Part shown: piece by piece, positions 20,120 to 32,700 of the stretch
Layout of the letters: the number at the start of each line of letters is the position of its first letter
Numbering within the stretch: position 1 is the first letter of the stretch
NCBI GenBank assembly: GCA_025738555.1
Contig: JAOVFP010000003.1
Location: 3,038,001 to 3,102,000 of the forward strand
Length of the DNA: 64,000 nucleotides
Source: Cyathus striatus
Taxonomy: Eukaryota; Basidiomycota; Agaricomycetes; Agaricales; Nidulariaceae
Direction of reading: 5' to 3'
The notes under the pieces: generated by a model
Database searches by the model: none
The model's input: only the letters and a program-made list of their open reading frames with translations
Told to the model about the DNA's origin: nothing
Translations under genes and position numbers: made by a program

Positions 20120-22097
20120 ATGTCAGTGGACTCGTCGTACTCCAGTGGGAAGGATAGCAGTATCACGTTAAGCTCCGACTCTAGTTGCTTTGATGAAAGC
20201 TGCATATCATGCGAATCTACTCAAAATAACTCCTTTCATTTGTCAAAGGAGGTTCTTAGCGGTCAGATCACGCTTCCTTGGCTAAAATTCCTCGAGATCC
20301 TTCTCCCTGAATACAAGTCCGAAACAGTTTTATCGCCAAAGAACTCACAACGTCCTATGGACAAGCACCCAATTCAAAGCTTTGCCATGGAGAAAGAAAG
20401 AAACTTTAACGCCTTCCTGAAGATGTTAAATGTGATGGTGGCAGGCACTGGCACTTATTTTCATCCGGAACATATTTGCCATATCGGTCAGGTCATCTTT
20501 GGCCTTCATTCAGAGGGGACCTTTCAAGAACAACTAGGATCTTTAGATCCAACACAATCATTAGAAGCATCGTGTTTCTTCTTGGTCGACTCTGAGTTGG
20601 TAGTAGAGCGTTATCATGGGGGTGAATAATTGTTCTTGTACTACCATGATATTGCTGAATTTAAAATGTTCATTACAGATTCTTCTTCAGAAGATATGTC
20701 TGAAGACAAAAGCGACAGCGGCTTTACCAAGGTAAAGCAAGTTTTGTGCGCCAAATACGCAGCGCGTTTATTATCATCATGTCAACGCCGTAATGCTCTT
20801 GGGGCATACATCTCCGAAGATCTAATGGTTCTTCTCTACTATGATCGCTCAACAATCATTATGTCTGAACCCCTCCGCTGGATCGATGATATCGAAATCT
20901 TTACATACATCATTCGCACCTTTGCGTGCTTGGAAAGTAGCAGCTATCTATTTGAGACGAGCAACTTCAGCATGCAGTCTCTTCGCAGCATCCTTGACAT
21001 TTCTTCCTCTGGAGATATAAAACTGGAAAAAAGACTATATTTGACGTTGGACAAACAAGCTGAACTGCTTCTACTTGAAGCCATTCAGCAAAGGCCCGGC
21101 CCCATGATAGGTTGCAGCACCTGGATTCATCGTGCAAGGGTATTAACTGGGAAACACAAATATCGGATGGTAGTTGTGAAATTTTGCTGTACTCCACGAG
21201 GTCAAACACAGGAAGCACATATAGTACAGCAGTGTCGGGAACAGGCAGCTTCGAACGAAAATTCGAAAGGATTTCTAATGAATCTCCCCGATATTATAGC
21301 CAGCACAGTTATACCAGCTTCGTCTTCACAAGAGAAGTTACATACAAAATACGGAGATAAATATAAGTTGTGCGAACTGCATGTTACTGTCTCGGAGGAG
21401 CTCTTGCCTATACACGAGGTGACAAATGCTATCGCCTTGGGTAAAGTCTTCGAAGATATTATTGAATGTATGTATTGTCGTTTCTCTATTTTTGAATTTG
21501 TTAAACTGATTGCTTCTTTCATTAGGCCACCATTGGTTGTATTCTGAGATGAAATTACTGCATCGTGACATTAGTGCGAGTAATTTGATGTATCGGGAAC
21601 AGAACAATGTCGTTTACGGCGTGCTCAACGACTTCAATCTCGCCACATTCTTGCCCAACAATGAATCTGGGCCTTATACTCCGAGTCAGCAGTGCATTGG
21701 AACACTCCCATTCATGGCATACGACCTCTTGGAAACTCCACCACCTATTCATCTCTACCGGCATGACCTCGAGTCTATATTCTACGTTTTTTATTATATA
21801 ATAACCAGCTATGAAAATGGTGAACTCCTCACCAAATATCCTACGAAGCACTGGTTCACTGGAGATGCAAAATACATTCATGCAGAAAAGTCTGCATTCT
21901 TATTAGCAAATACCTTTTGTTATCCAACTCCTACTTTCAGTAGATTAGGAAACATTTCATTTGAAATGTACGATGCTATCTTTGATGGTTATGCATACAA
22001 GAGAGCTAACTTTAAGGGACAAAATGGCGATACTTTGGGCGGTCATATTTCTTATACTCGGTTCTTACAGATTTTTCAAAAAATAAGATCGCCGTAG
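20120..22097 (+). CDS. FunK1-type protein kinase, copy C (canonical HRD)
   Basis: Exons 20120-20621, 20679-21467 and 21526-22097 give 620 codons. The N-terminus is Ser-rich, then ITLPWLKFLEILLPEYKSE and a short FunK1 N-terminal block without the FHWSEP segment. The middle region has CAKYAARLLSSCQRRNALG and LLYYDRSTIIMSEPLRW. Exon 3 carries LLHRDISASNLMY near residue 443 with an intact HRD, NDFNL in place of DFG, GTLPFMAYDLL, and YRHDLESIFYVFYYIITSY. It is more divergent than copies A and B, but both introns are at the same places and phase. The catalytic His falls at the same distance (35 nt) from the exon 3 start in all three genes. Asn instead of Gly after DF is unusual but does not itself remove the metal-binding Asp. 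Confidence 0.87.
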
Positions 22098-23434
22098 GAG
22101 ATGAATATTTGATTTGATTTGCCTCCCTTCTATCGTTATTGTTCATTTTTCTCGTAGTACTTGCTTCTTGTGCATACTTGTTTTAAATACTTAGTTCTGT
22201 GTTAGATTTTATGTTTGCTATGTTTTTGTTCATCCTTTAAGTTCTGCCTTCAAGTCCAGTACAGCCCATGTATATTATAGCGTTTGTAAGTGGCACGTAA
22301 AATAGAAAAATAATCGTTTTATAGTAGGGTAGAAGTACACTAGGCATATTACAGTATAATCACCATGCTGTAAGCCTGGTGCTCGTATTATCAATACTCA
22401 CTTCCAGTCTCACCATCAACGTGCCAGCACATGCCGCTCTTCAGGACATCCTCAAGACCAAACACACCCTGACACGACGGACACTGGACAGTGACTTGTC
22501 AATCACTTCCGCTTTTCTGTTTTTTCATATACATACCTTCTCTCCCCCATCTTCGTTGCTCATTCTTACTACATGCAACGAAGGTGTGTTTCATTCATTA
22601 TATCTGTTCTCTGCATTGTAATACCTACTACAGGATATGCATAACTTTAGTATCTGACCAGCTCAAATATCTGCCTACGAGTGCCTTCTGGCAATGCAAA
22701 GGCAATATAGGGCACTGTCCTTCAGGACCGACAGGTGTAGAATCGAGTGTTGAGCAAACCGAATAGCATTTGAACATCTTTCAAAGGCGAATGGATAGAT
22801 TCTGACGGTGCTTCTTCACTGTTACACTCCATGATGATCCGCCGCCCCGCTCTTACGCATTCCTCTACGTCATCAACTACTGCCGTCTGCCTGGCATCTG
22901 TCGGCTGTCCTCAATGAGGTGGCTTTCACGACGTTCAAATGTTGCGGGGCGAGAGGAGAGGGGTTATCGACGTGAACAGTGGAGCTCTGATGTCCCCGTT
23001 GTCGGCCACCACTCTACCATTGCCTCCCGTCGCAACGTCAAGGTTTCCATACCCCTCATCGTATTCGAAACAATGTAGTGGGTTTCACTACCATTCGCTA
23101 GCGAAAGGGCAATGAGGCGCAGCTTCGTTTCGACGTGTTGTACGCCAGTAGGACGAGAACGAACTGGGTATTTGATATTGTGACGTGCCGTCGGGTGCTT
23201 TCTCTCCTCCTCTGCCACACATAGGCTCTCTTACCGAAAGGAGCTTGGTGTCTTATACAGTGTTGAGATACGAGGAAGACGTGTAAAGCTGATTTGCATG
23301 GTGTCTGTGGGACAAGTAAGTAAGCCCCCTGAACAAAAGCACCATAGAAGATAGAACTCGGAGAAGAGGAAGGAGGGAGGAAGGAAGTGTGAACAACACT
23401 GAAGAAAGGACGGAGCTGAGTTTCTAGAATACTA
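22098..23434. other. Intergenic, no gene supported
   Basis: Nothing with family character is visible on either strand. Short open frames are present but lack start context, splice logic or recognisable motifs. Composition resembles the host DNA to the left. Confidence 0.4.
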
Positions 23435-23443
23435 GGAAAGTGG

Positions 23444-23633
23444 CAGTCTCCTTCCCAGACCCTATAGGAAGTTCCGATCCTAGAGCGGTATGTAGTTTTT
23501 AATCCAAGTTTGTGAGGTGATAAGAGAAATATACAAGTTGTTGTAATCAACCAATCATATCATTTGAATTGATCAATTCTCTTTTTTAATTCACTGAAAC
23601 TTCCTATAGGGTCTGGCACATAATATATACAAA
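23444..23633 (+). repeat. Left long TIR of the Mutator-like element
   Basis: Starts CAGTCTCCTTCCCAGACC; inverted partner at 24916-25126. It carries a 27-bp deletion relative to the right arm near 23586. Confidence 0.85.
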
Positions 23634-23736
23634 TAGGAGGGTTGAGCTGACTGCCGCACACGCCGTGAAGTTCTGAGTTCAAATTGACCATTTCCAAAAA
23701 TAGATGATAGTACAGTATCAAGGGTTTTCGATAGCA

Positions 23737-24815
23737 TCACGTCGCGTCAATTAAAGAGATCGATAACTCACAACAACGACTGCGATGGACAGCAAAGCCT
23801 ACAACGACATTGTGAATGCATTTGTAGTCATCTGACATATTGGCACTAAACCATATTATCTTTTCATGATATGCGGGCAGAATTTGTGAGCATAGGTACT
23901 CCCGAGCGGCGATGGACTCATTTATGTCATCAAAAAAAACGAGGAATTTCGGTGGCGGTGGATCTCCAACTTTCCAGTTGTTCAGGATGAACTTCAAGTC
24001 CTCAAATTTCGACAGCGGGCTCAATATCTTTTGGATACCCAAAAAAATGTTGGAACATTGGGTGGACTGTCGAAAAAAGCGAGATTTGTGGTACGAATTC
24101 TTAGGATATCGCGGACTTTGTTCAGGATATGTTTCGGAAGTGTTGCAGACGTTACCAAGATTGGTATTTCCTTTGGTAAAATATCTCGAAGACGCCCGAG
24201 CTCATTGTATTCCGGCCTGAAAGCACTCCATATGTAGACACAGTGCGCTTCATCAACAATGATACAGATTATGCGACTTGTGAAGTTCCGATTCTGGAGC
24301 AGTTGCTCAAAACCTCCCTTACTTTTGACCAACTGCTCTGGGCTAACGACAATTACTTGGTATTCAAAGTTTTCAATAGCCTAAGGTATGATAAGTATCC
24401 TTCACTGCATGTGCTGATGTATACTTACCTGGAAATTTGCAGCTGTAGCCGTGTCTCTCCCAATGAATATACCTTTCTTTCCTGCTTTACTCAGTGACTC
24501 AACGTGCTGCATCCCCAGGATGTTAAGAGGTGTAATAACAATAAGTATATCATTGTCCGGGCGAAATATGAGCAGCATCCAAAACGACAACATCTTCCCA
24601 AGGCCTGTTCCAGCAATTGAAATTATATCGCGATCGCATTTGAGAATTGCTTGAACCACGCTGATTTGCCAGAGACATGGGCGTATACCGAATGTAGCTA
24701 ATGTTTTTCTTCGAATGTTGACAATGGAAGGGATTGTAGACATACGGTGGTCCCAAACGTGGTAAGGTCTTTCACATTGCAATGAAATTGATGCGCGTTG
24801 ACGCGACTTGCCCAC
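23737..24815 (-). pseudogene. RecQ-like DEAH helicase fragment
   Basis: On the minus strand, exon 24815-24429 and the region 24380-23737 flank a 48-nt intron with good splice sites. Visible helicase motifs: motif I AGTGLGKML, Ia ITPLNILG, II DEAH in IIVDEAHCVYIWSAFRPEY, and III TSATL. After a frame break in a T7 run near 24045 comes the start of the second RecA-like domain (DPPPPKFLVFFDDINESIAA; WFSANMSDDY). Motifs V and VI, the RQC zinc region and the C-terminus are missing, because the frame stops at 23737 inside the transposon. Lys in motif I is kept, but the protein cannot be an active helicase. RecQ-like helicases are multicopy in Agaricomycetes, so the source could be a host or mobile copy. 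It lies entirely within the long-TIR element. Confidence 0.8.
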
Positions 24816-24915
24816 CTGTCAACGAAGAGTGTCCCTGAATACTTTTTCGTCCCTGAGCATTTGCTTTCATACTCAGAATGATGTCGGCCAGCTGGCCATC
24901 AAGGTGGCTGTGGTG

Positions 24916-25126
24916 TTTGTATATATTATGTGCCAGACCCTATAGGAAGTTTCAGTGAATTAAAGTTCAAAGGTACCTATTTCCAAAAAGAGAATTGATC
25001 AATTCAAATGATATGATTGGTTGATTACAACAACTTGTAATTTCTCTTGTCACCTCACAAACTTGGATTAAAAACTACATACTGCTCTAGGATCAGAACT
25101 TCCTATAGGGTCTGGGAAGGAGACTG
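24916..25126 (-). repeat. Right long TIR of the Mutator-like element
   Basis: Inverted copy of 23444-23633, ending GGGAAGGAGACTG, then the target duplicate GGAAAGTGG. Confidence 0.85.
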
Positions 25127-25135
25127 GGAAAGTGG

Positions 25136-26282
25136 ACGTGAAGAGAACGAGGAGATGAAGGGAGCGTCTTTGAGGGGACGCATAAGACGTAAGTGGGAAG
25201 GCGGAACAAGGACTAGGGCGGGGACATGGACAAGGAGAGGGACGGGAAAGAGAAAGGGGTGGAGAACGAGGAAGATAAGAGTGTGGTGAATGCTGTGGAG
25301 AAGGAGACGAGGAAGGGGTAGAGTATGAAAAAAGTACACGAACAAATGGAACAAAGAGAATGAGTGTGTAGCAGGAAGGAAAAACGAAGGGAAGAATGAA
25401 ACCCACCAAACGCAACTATAGCATATTTCGTTCATCATAGTTCATCATACATAGCTCCTCCCCACCAACGCCCAAGCTTCAACTCCACAACTCCGACATC
25501 TTCCACAGCGCAAAGCAACACGCGTATTCGTTAGCTTCCGCTCAGTTTCATCTGAACGACAAACGGGAAGAACGAGATCTACGAGGGAGGAGACGACGGC
25601 CAGGAGGACGACGAGCGCGATGATATTAGAAGGATGTCACTGTTGGGCATGTCAGCATGACGAGAAGATACGCGTAACAGAAGACATGGGGGAGAGTGAA
25701 GGTATAGAGAACGAAAGTAGATGGCAGGAACGTGGGGAGGGAGGGGATATGGGAAAGAAGAGATGAGAGGTACGACGAGGTAGACATAAGCGAGCTATAG
25801 AATGGGGAGAGGATGAGAGAGGGTGTGCGCGAGAAATAAGGACAGAGCGAGTGAGGAGGAAGGGTAGGAAAGAGGGAGAAGAGCGAACTGGGAGGGGAAG
25901 GGAGAGCGAACGTACTTAGTGGAAACAGAGTCCCCAGTTGGTCCTTGCACTACGCACATGCTACCCTGCCACCATCAGTACGACTTCAAGTTCACTGGTG
26001 GAAGAGAGCGGCGGACGCATACTGAAGCCGAGGCCTAGTTGAAAGAGCGGCCAGCTGGGAAGTTTGAACGGGGTGGGGCGGGTAAGCTCTCAGTCGGGGT
26101 GTATCCTGCACACGGCACTTACTCCATTCTGAGGTTACATGCGTGGTTGAGTCAGTCGATTTTTATGTTTCGAAGAGATGCATGCCGCATGCTCTGCAGA
26201 CGACGGACGAGACGTGTATATCTTACCACGCCGAACCGAGAGTGGTTTGATTTTGAGAAATGTTCCCACGAGGCGGTCAAGC
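25136..26282. other. Purine-rich intergenic stretch, no gene supported
   Basis: About 25.14-25.9 kb is strongly G/A-rich on the plus strand (GAGGA and AAGG words). This produces long but low-complexity open frames on the minus strand that I do not accept as genes. 25.9-26.28 kb shows nothing recognisable. Confidence 0.45.
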
Positions 26283-26289
26283 CCTAAGG

Positions 26290-27619
26290 CCCAGTCAAAA
26301 GTCAGTCTAGCGATATTGAGTCACATTGAACGAGATATAGCTGTTGGATTTCTGTCTAGCGAAATCTAGCAAGATCTAGAAATATTTTGCCAAGTGACTT
26401 ACAAGTGACAATTCAAGGTCTTGGCAACTTTACACAGTCAAATTTGCGAGACACCCTTCCCAATCCTTCTAAGCACAATCTAGGCATATCAAGGGATGTC
26501 TAGGATAAACAATATGGTGTGAAAACTGTCATGTAAGGTTCTTGTTTCATTCTCCATTAGTATAAACCGCCATTTACATGCAGCATGCGACAGATCTTTC
26601 CTTTCCCTCCCACCAACTTTTGCATTTCACACGATTATGCCAGCTGCCAATCTTTCCGATGCTCCCCTCTTCCAAGTCTGAGCTCCCTCCTGCTCCCTTC
26701 CTTTACTCAGATTCTTTCTCTAAATAGGAGGATATCGTACTCAGGCAGAGAAAGAGTGTCTATACCAGCAGAACCAGCCTATGTCACGATGACAAGCTTG
26801 TACATTTTGTAAGGTACGTGATACAGTTGCAGTTATATATTGACCTTATGGTTTTTTTTCTTGTGTGTCGTAATGTAGTACTCACCTCAACGGAACAACG
26901 AAGATCATCACGTCGACACACAACATGACATATCACCCTCGCTGCTGCACTTCGCCATTCAGCCCAAATTTCACCCTCCACCCTTGCATTGTTTCGCGCA
27001 CGATGGTCTATTGGAAGGGTTCAGCTCTGGTTGCGAGTAGGGGTTGTGAAGTCAAGTTTGGGGAGTGGTTTTGTGCTGTGAGGCGCGCCTGATGCGCGCA
27101 TGTATGCAAGGTATGCTTTAATAACTTTTTTATTGTCAATACTACTATGCATATTGTAGATATGTTAGCTCATACTGAACCATGTTTCGCATGCAGCACA
27201 TAGCACAAGTAGTTGGGAAGTGGTTGGTAAGGTAGATAGTGTTAGAACTGCTTAGATACCAATAGATGTCCCTAGAGATATTTCCAATATACAAATTTTA
27301 TCATAAATATGTTCATTAGATGTGCCTAAACGCCCTAAGATGAAGCTAGAATTTGGTTACGATAGGAATAGATGTCGCTATACCCAGCCAGAAAACAATA
27401 GCTAGGCGAATTGGACTTTTCTTGGCGCTAGACTACCCTCGACATGCTTAGATCTCACTAGAAAAAAATCTATGTATTCTATTTTTTCTGGCGAGATCTA
27501 GTGATATAAGTCTTTATATCTCAATGGATACGGCTCGATCTCCCTAGACCGACTTTTGACTGGGAGCTTTATATCTCAATGGATACGGCTCGATCTCCCT
27601 AGACCGACTTTTGACTGGG
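26290..27619. mobile_element. Non-autonomous TIR element, 1,330 bp, hAT- or KDZ-like TSD
   Basis: Ends CCCAGTCAAAAGTC and its complement. Directly outside lies CCTAAGG on both sides (26283-26289 and 27620-27626), a 7-bp TSD, or 8 bp if one terminal C is assigned to the flank. The right terminus is duplicated in tandem (55-bp unit at 27512-27566 and 27567-27619), so it offers two possible ends. Interior sequence has many CTAG and GATCTAG words and no coding frame. Superfamily is uncertain. Confidence 0.75.
27512..27619. repeat. Tandemly doubled terminal repeat (2 x about 55 bp)
   Basis: Two nearly identical units starting CTTTATATCTCAATGGATAC and ending TTTTGACTGGG. Only the second is followed by the target duplicate. 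Confidence 0.9.
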
Positions 27620-27718
27620 CCTAAGGCTGTACGCGTAGATTTCCCAGGGCCATATCGCTAATTCTAATATCTACCTATAGCACAATCGTTTCACCTTGAA
27701 TTAGAACGGTGCAGCATT

Positions 27719-28135
27719 TTATAGTACCACAATCTTACCATGGCGGTCAAATAATGGTATAATATAAGTACTTGCCGGAAGAAAACCTTCCTCAAAAATC
27801 TTGGCATTAAGTAGATGGCTCATCGCTTCGAAAGGTTTGGGACTCATGTTCGTTGGTCCAATTACAAAATTACAGGTATGCAAATCCCCTCTTCTACGTC
27901 CCTTAACCAAAGGCTCACCGAGAATAGGGAAATAAATATCTACTATTTTCAATGTTTGTTTCGCTGAGCGGACGATCAACGGTACCAACAACGAATAGTC
28001 GATACTAGTATACTCTATCTGCCGGCCACCCTCGCAGTCACTTATCGTGATGTTTGTATTCGTAACAGTAACGGCCCTCACTGTGTTGTGATTAACGATG
28101 GTCGATTCTCGTAAAGAGTAACTGTGAATGCGCAC
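27719..28135 (-). CDS. Hypothetical protein, possibly a gene remnant (138 aa)
   Basis: An uninterrupted minus-strand frame of 138 codons begins at 28135 (MRIHSYSLRES). It has a globular composition with SDCEGGRQIEYTSIDYSLLV and YFPILGEPLVKGRRRGDLH. I do not recognise the family, and see no signal peptide or transmembrane segment. Sequence around 28540-28620 resembles part of it weakly, suggesting an old duplication. It may be one exon of a larger gene or a decayed fragment. Confidence 0.3.
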   Translation of the reverse strand: MRIHSYSLRESTIVNHNTVRAVTVTNTNITISDCEGGRQIEYTSIDYSLLVPLIVRSAKQTLKIVDIYFPILGEPLVKGRRRGDLHTCNFVIGPTNMSPKPFEAMSHLLNAKIFEEGFLPASTYIIPLFDRHGKIVVL

Positions 28136-29600
28136 CGCGTGTTTCTGAGGTATACAGCGCTTTCTCTATTATTAAACACTCCTCTCACCATCGCTTTCCA
28201 ATACTTATCCCAGAAGCATGCTCGTGATCCCGCTAACCTGATAACCTACAGCCGCATACCTCGCAGCAGTATGACACTGCAGTGGAATCATGCCATTTAA
28301 ATATCAGGCTCAAACTTACATTTATCGTTCGGCCACGGGAGGAGGCATACAACAGCAACTTGTTTACTTAACGCTCATGTCAATCACTTAACTGATCGAT
28401 ATTTCAAGGTGGGACCAGAATAAGTACAGGTGATATCAGCGCTTTATCATCGCCTGGCGCAGATACTTATCTATCGTCGAATCTCAGATCTACGCGTGAT
28501 CGTTGCAGCATGGGAGTTTGAATTTGGTGTGAGACTACATGGTCGATTAGTGCCATTAAATATAAATAGGTTCGCTCTGCCAAGTTCTTTAACCAAACTG
28601 CTCGCCGAAAATAAATCAGAAACTTACATATTTACATTTGTCGACGTTCGTTGTTACTAAGAACCCAGAAATATACTTCTGGGCTCAGTAATTACTTTGA
28701 CTATTCATCTATCCATTGCTCTCGCAGTTACCCCTCATGCCACAGCAAGCTATCGTGTTGGTATTCATCGTAATTATGGTTCTCACTTGACCACGTGTAT
28801 ATCGTGTTAAGTACTCCCTTTTCCTCTCACAATCGTTGCCATCCAATATCCTAGAAGCTTTCCCGCCGTTCCGTCATTGCGCTATCACCTTACACCCTCC
28901 CATCAGTATTATAACCTACTACTACCGCTCATCTAGTAATCGTAGTTCACTGTGTTCGCATTGTGTCGCCTGAGCACTATGGTCAGCTGGTGCAAAAGCC
29001 ACCGTTTAGCTTCTCGATCGAAGATAGGTCGAAGACAGGTGATATTTGGGTGATATCAACCTACCTGTCGTACACGCTGTCATGAATAGCGCTGTGCACT
29101 TACATGCTGTTTAATTTTGTAGTGATCCTATCCGTGCATCGTGTTCGTATTTAAAATTGGTAACTGGTTGTAGTCCGTGTGCTCAACGTTTTCTCAGCGT
29201 GTCATGAGACAGTAATATCGATTGGGAGACAACGGCAGCCTGATTCACGATATGAATGACATGGCTCGCTATACTCTATCTGCCGTCTACTTTTTCACTA
29301 AAGGCTGTATCACTGTCCGCTGCTATCTCGAATTATCGGATCTCCGGTGGTCACGTACAACATGCTTCCTTGTGTCATTGCAAAAAAACCGAATGTGAGA
29401 TAACGTGTATGCCACAACTCTCTTTCGGGAAACATTATAGGGCACTTAAGACGGGGATCATCGGATAAATAAATATCCACATGGCTGTGAATGATCGTTC
29501 CGGGCTAAGGTAATACTAATAGTATAGAAGACGCACAGTGGGACAGTTCAATGTATTAATAGCAATGCTGATCTATAACAGTCGTGCCCGAACGGACAGT
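28136..29600. other. Intergenic, no gene supported
   Basis: No convincing coding region. Weak internal similarity between about 28.15-28.28 kb and 28.83-28.93 kb suggests an ancient duplication. This is the last stretch with normal CpG density before the CpG-poor half. Confidence 0.4.
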
Positions 29601-29702
29601 TAGAGTTTATTTTACATGACATTACAGCACACCCTCAGATTGCATAAATACATGGTGACTATTGAAGGAATCAATCCTTACTCTGTATTGAACATCGAAA
29701 AC

Positions 29703-32700
29703 ATGGCCTTTTCGAATGCAAGCAAATTTGTCATCAATTATCCTGTCATGATTGAGAAGTATATAAATACAGAGGTAACTTGTTTCAATGAAGCTGTATG
29801 TTCTAGTATAACAAAACATTAAATTCCAGGTCAATAATATGAAAGATGGGAAAATATCCCCAATTACTCAGACAACTCCAAGCACAACTGCAATGTTTAC
29901 TGGACAAGAAACATATCTTAATGCTTTATTGAGGCATTTTAAGTCTGAGGATCCAAATGACTTGAAAAGAAAGTACTTTCTTCTCTATGGAATGGGAGGA
30001 ATTGGTAAAACTCAAATCTGTCTCAAATTCATGGATGAAATGGATGACTAGTAAGTACAGTGCACTTTATTATAAATATGACATTAATTTCAGTCAGTTT
30101 TGACTATATATTCTGGATTGATAGCACTTCAGAAGACAGTGTTGTACAAAGCCTCAGAGATATTTATAAGATGCCTTTGGTTCCTCATTTCATGGAATTT
30201 TCTCCTCCTGTGGTTCTCAATTGGATATCTGCTCAGAAGTGCAAATGGCTGATGGTTTTTGACAATGCTGATGTAGCTCCAGAAGATGTTGAGAAATATT
30301 TCCCACCTAAGAATAAAGGAAATATTTTGATTACAAGCAGAAATCCAATATTGAGAAGGCTTACTACAGATGGACACTCCATGGAAGTGACTGAGATGAG
30401 TGAAGACACTGCAGCACAACTACTTCTAAAAGCTAGTAGGCTTCATGAGCAATCACACATACATCAGGATGTAGTAAAGGAGATTGTTTCAGAGCTTCAT
30501 GGTCTTCCATTAGCTATTGATCATGCAGGAGGATACATACTATCTGGAAGCTGTAATATAAGTGAATTCTTACATATATACAAGAGTCACAAAGAGAAAT
30601 TAATGAATAATGAAAAGTTTAAAGGTGCATCAAAGTATAACAAAACAGCTTATGGAACCTGGGAAATCTCTTATCAGAAGATAATTCAAATGTCTGAAGA
30701 TGTAACAAATAATGAAAGAGCAAGTGCAGCTAAATATGCAATTGTAATAATAAATATTTGTACCTTCTTACACCATCAAAGAATTCCTCATAGTATCTTT
30801 TGGAGGGCAGCGCAGAACTACCATTCAACAGTTGAGGAATGCTCAAATGAAAATATGACTTATCAACTCCAGAATCTGAACAAAGCATTATTCAACATTG
30901 ATGAATATGAACATTGGAATGAAATAGTGTTTAATGATGCAATATCTATGCTTATGTCTTTTTCATTAGTAAAGAAACATATGAATATGAGATCTCATAG
31001 TCTTCATCCACTAGTTCAAGATTGGTGCCAATTGAGATTATCAATATCAGATAGACAAAAGTGGGTTGAAAACACCAGGAGTATACTGGCAGCTTCAATA
31101 ACATTTGAAGATACCACAGAGGAGCGTATATATAGCCAAGAAATTATAATTCATATACTAAACATTCTACCAAATCATCATGAATATTATAACTATAAGA
31201 TACTATGGAAATTTGCAACAGTGTTAAACAAAACAGGCAAATATGAAGCTGAAGTGACTATATATAAAACTGTGGTAAAAGTAACAAAGCAAACTCTTGG
31301 TGAAGAGCATCCTGATACTCTTATAAGTATAAGTGATCTTGCAAACACTTACCAAAATCTTGGTAAATACACAGAGGCAGAGAAGCTAGAGAAACAAGTG
31401 CTGGAAATGAGAACAAGAATTCTTGGTGAAGAGCATCCTGATACTCTTGGGAGTATGGCCAATCTTGCAACCACTTATGAATGTCTTGGTAAATACATAG
31501 AGGCAGAGAAGCTAGGGAAGCAAGTACTGGAAATGTGTTCTAGAATTCTTGGTGAAGAGCATTCTGATACTCTTGGGAGTATGGACAATCTTGCAAATAT
31601 TTACCGAAATCTTGGTAAATACATGGAGGCAGAGAAGCTAGGTAAGCAAGTGCTGGAAATGAGTACTAGAATTCTAAGTGAAGAGCATCCTGATACTCTT
31701 AGGAGTATGGTCAATCTTGCAACCACTTATGAATGTCTTGGTAAATACATGGAAGCAGAGAAGCTAGGGAAGCAAGTACTGGAAATGTGTTCTAGAATTC
31801 TTGGTGAAGAGCATCCTCATACTCTTGGGAGTATGGGCAATCTTGCAAACACTTACCGAAATCTTGGTAAATACATGGAGGCAGAGAAGCTAGGTAAGCA
31901 AGTGCTGGAAATGAGTACTAGAATTCTTGGTGAAGAGCATCCTCACACTCTTATTGGCATGGCCAATCTTGCAATCAATTACCAAAATCTTGGTGAACAC
32001 ATGGAGGCAGAGAAGCTAGGGAAGCAAGTGCTGGAAGTCAGAATCAGAATTCTTGGTGAAGAGCATCATCATACTCTTATGAGTATGGGCAATCTTGCAA
32101 ACATCTATCAAAATCTTGGTAAATACATGGAAGCAGAGAAGCTAGAGAAGCAAGTGCTAGAAATGAGAACAAGAATTCTTGGTGAAGAACATTCTGATAC
32201 TCTTATAAGCATGGCCAATCTTGCAATCAATTACCAAAATCTTGGTAAATACATGGAAGCAGAGAAGCTAGAGAAGCAAGTGCTTGAAATGAGAACCAGA
32301 ATTCTTGGTGAAGAACATCCTCATACTCTTATGAGCATGGCCAATCTTGCAATCAATTACCAAAATCTTGGCAAATACATGGGGGCAGAGAAGCTAGAGA
32401 AGCAAGTGCTAGAAATGAGAACCAGAATTCTTGGTGAAGAGCATCATCATACTCTTATGAGCATGGGCAATCTTGCAATCACTTACCAAAATCTTGGTAA
32501 ATATATGGAGGCAGAGAAACTAGAGAAGCAAGTGCTGGAAATGAGAACAAGAATTCTTGGTGAAGAGTATCCTGATACTCTTGGGAGTATGGCCAATCTT
32601 GCAACCACTTATGAATGTCTTGGTAAATACATGGAGGCAGAGAAGCTAGGGAAGCAAGTACTGGAAATGTGTTCTAGAATTCTTGGTGAAGAGCACCCTG

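Larger units (their letters stand above)
23444..25126. mobile_element. Mutator-like element with long TIRs and captured helicase (Pack-MULE-like)
   Basis: The two ends are inverted repeats of about 190-210 bp (23444-23633 and 24916-25126), differing by a few bases and a 27-bp gap. Each arm also has its own inner palindrome, because the word CAGACCCTATAGGAAGTT occurs in inverted form at both sides of the arm. The element is flanked exactly by the 9-bp direct repeat GGAAAGTGG (23435-23443 and 25127-25135). Long TIRs with a 9-bp TSD are typical of Mutator-like elements. No transposase is present; the cargo is a broken RecQ-like helicase on the minus strand. So it is a non-autonomous element that captured host or transposon gene sequence. 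Confidence 0.82.

Noticed and set aside
22379..22621. Possible small secreted protein
   Set aside because: A hydrophobic N-terminus is visible, but there is no splice support, conserved motif or promoter context, and an overlapping frame is equally open.
25068..25438. Two overlapping minus-strand frames rich in Ser, Pro and Phe
   Set aside because: They come from purine-rich low-complexity DNA; both frames look equally good, with no domain or splice evidence.
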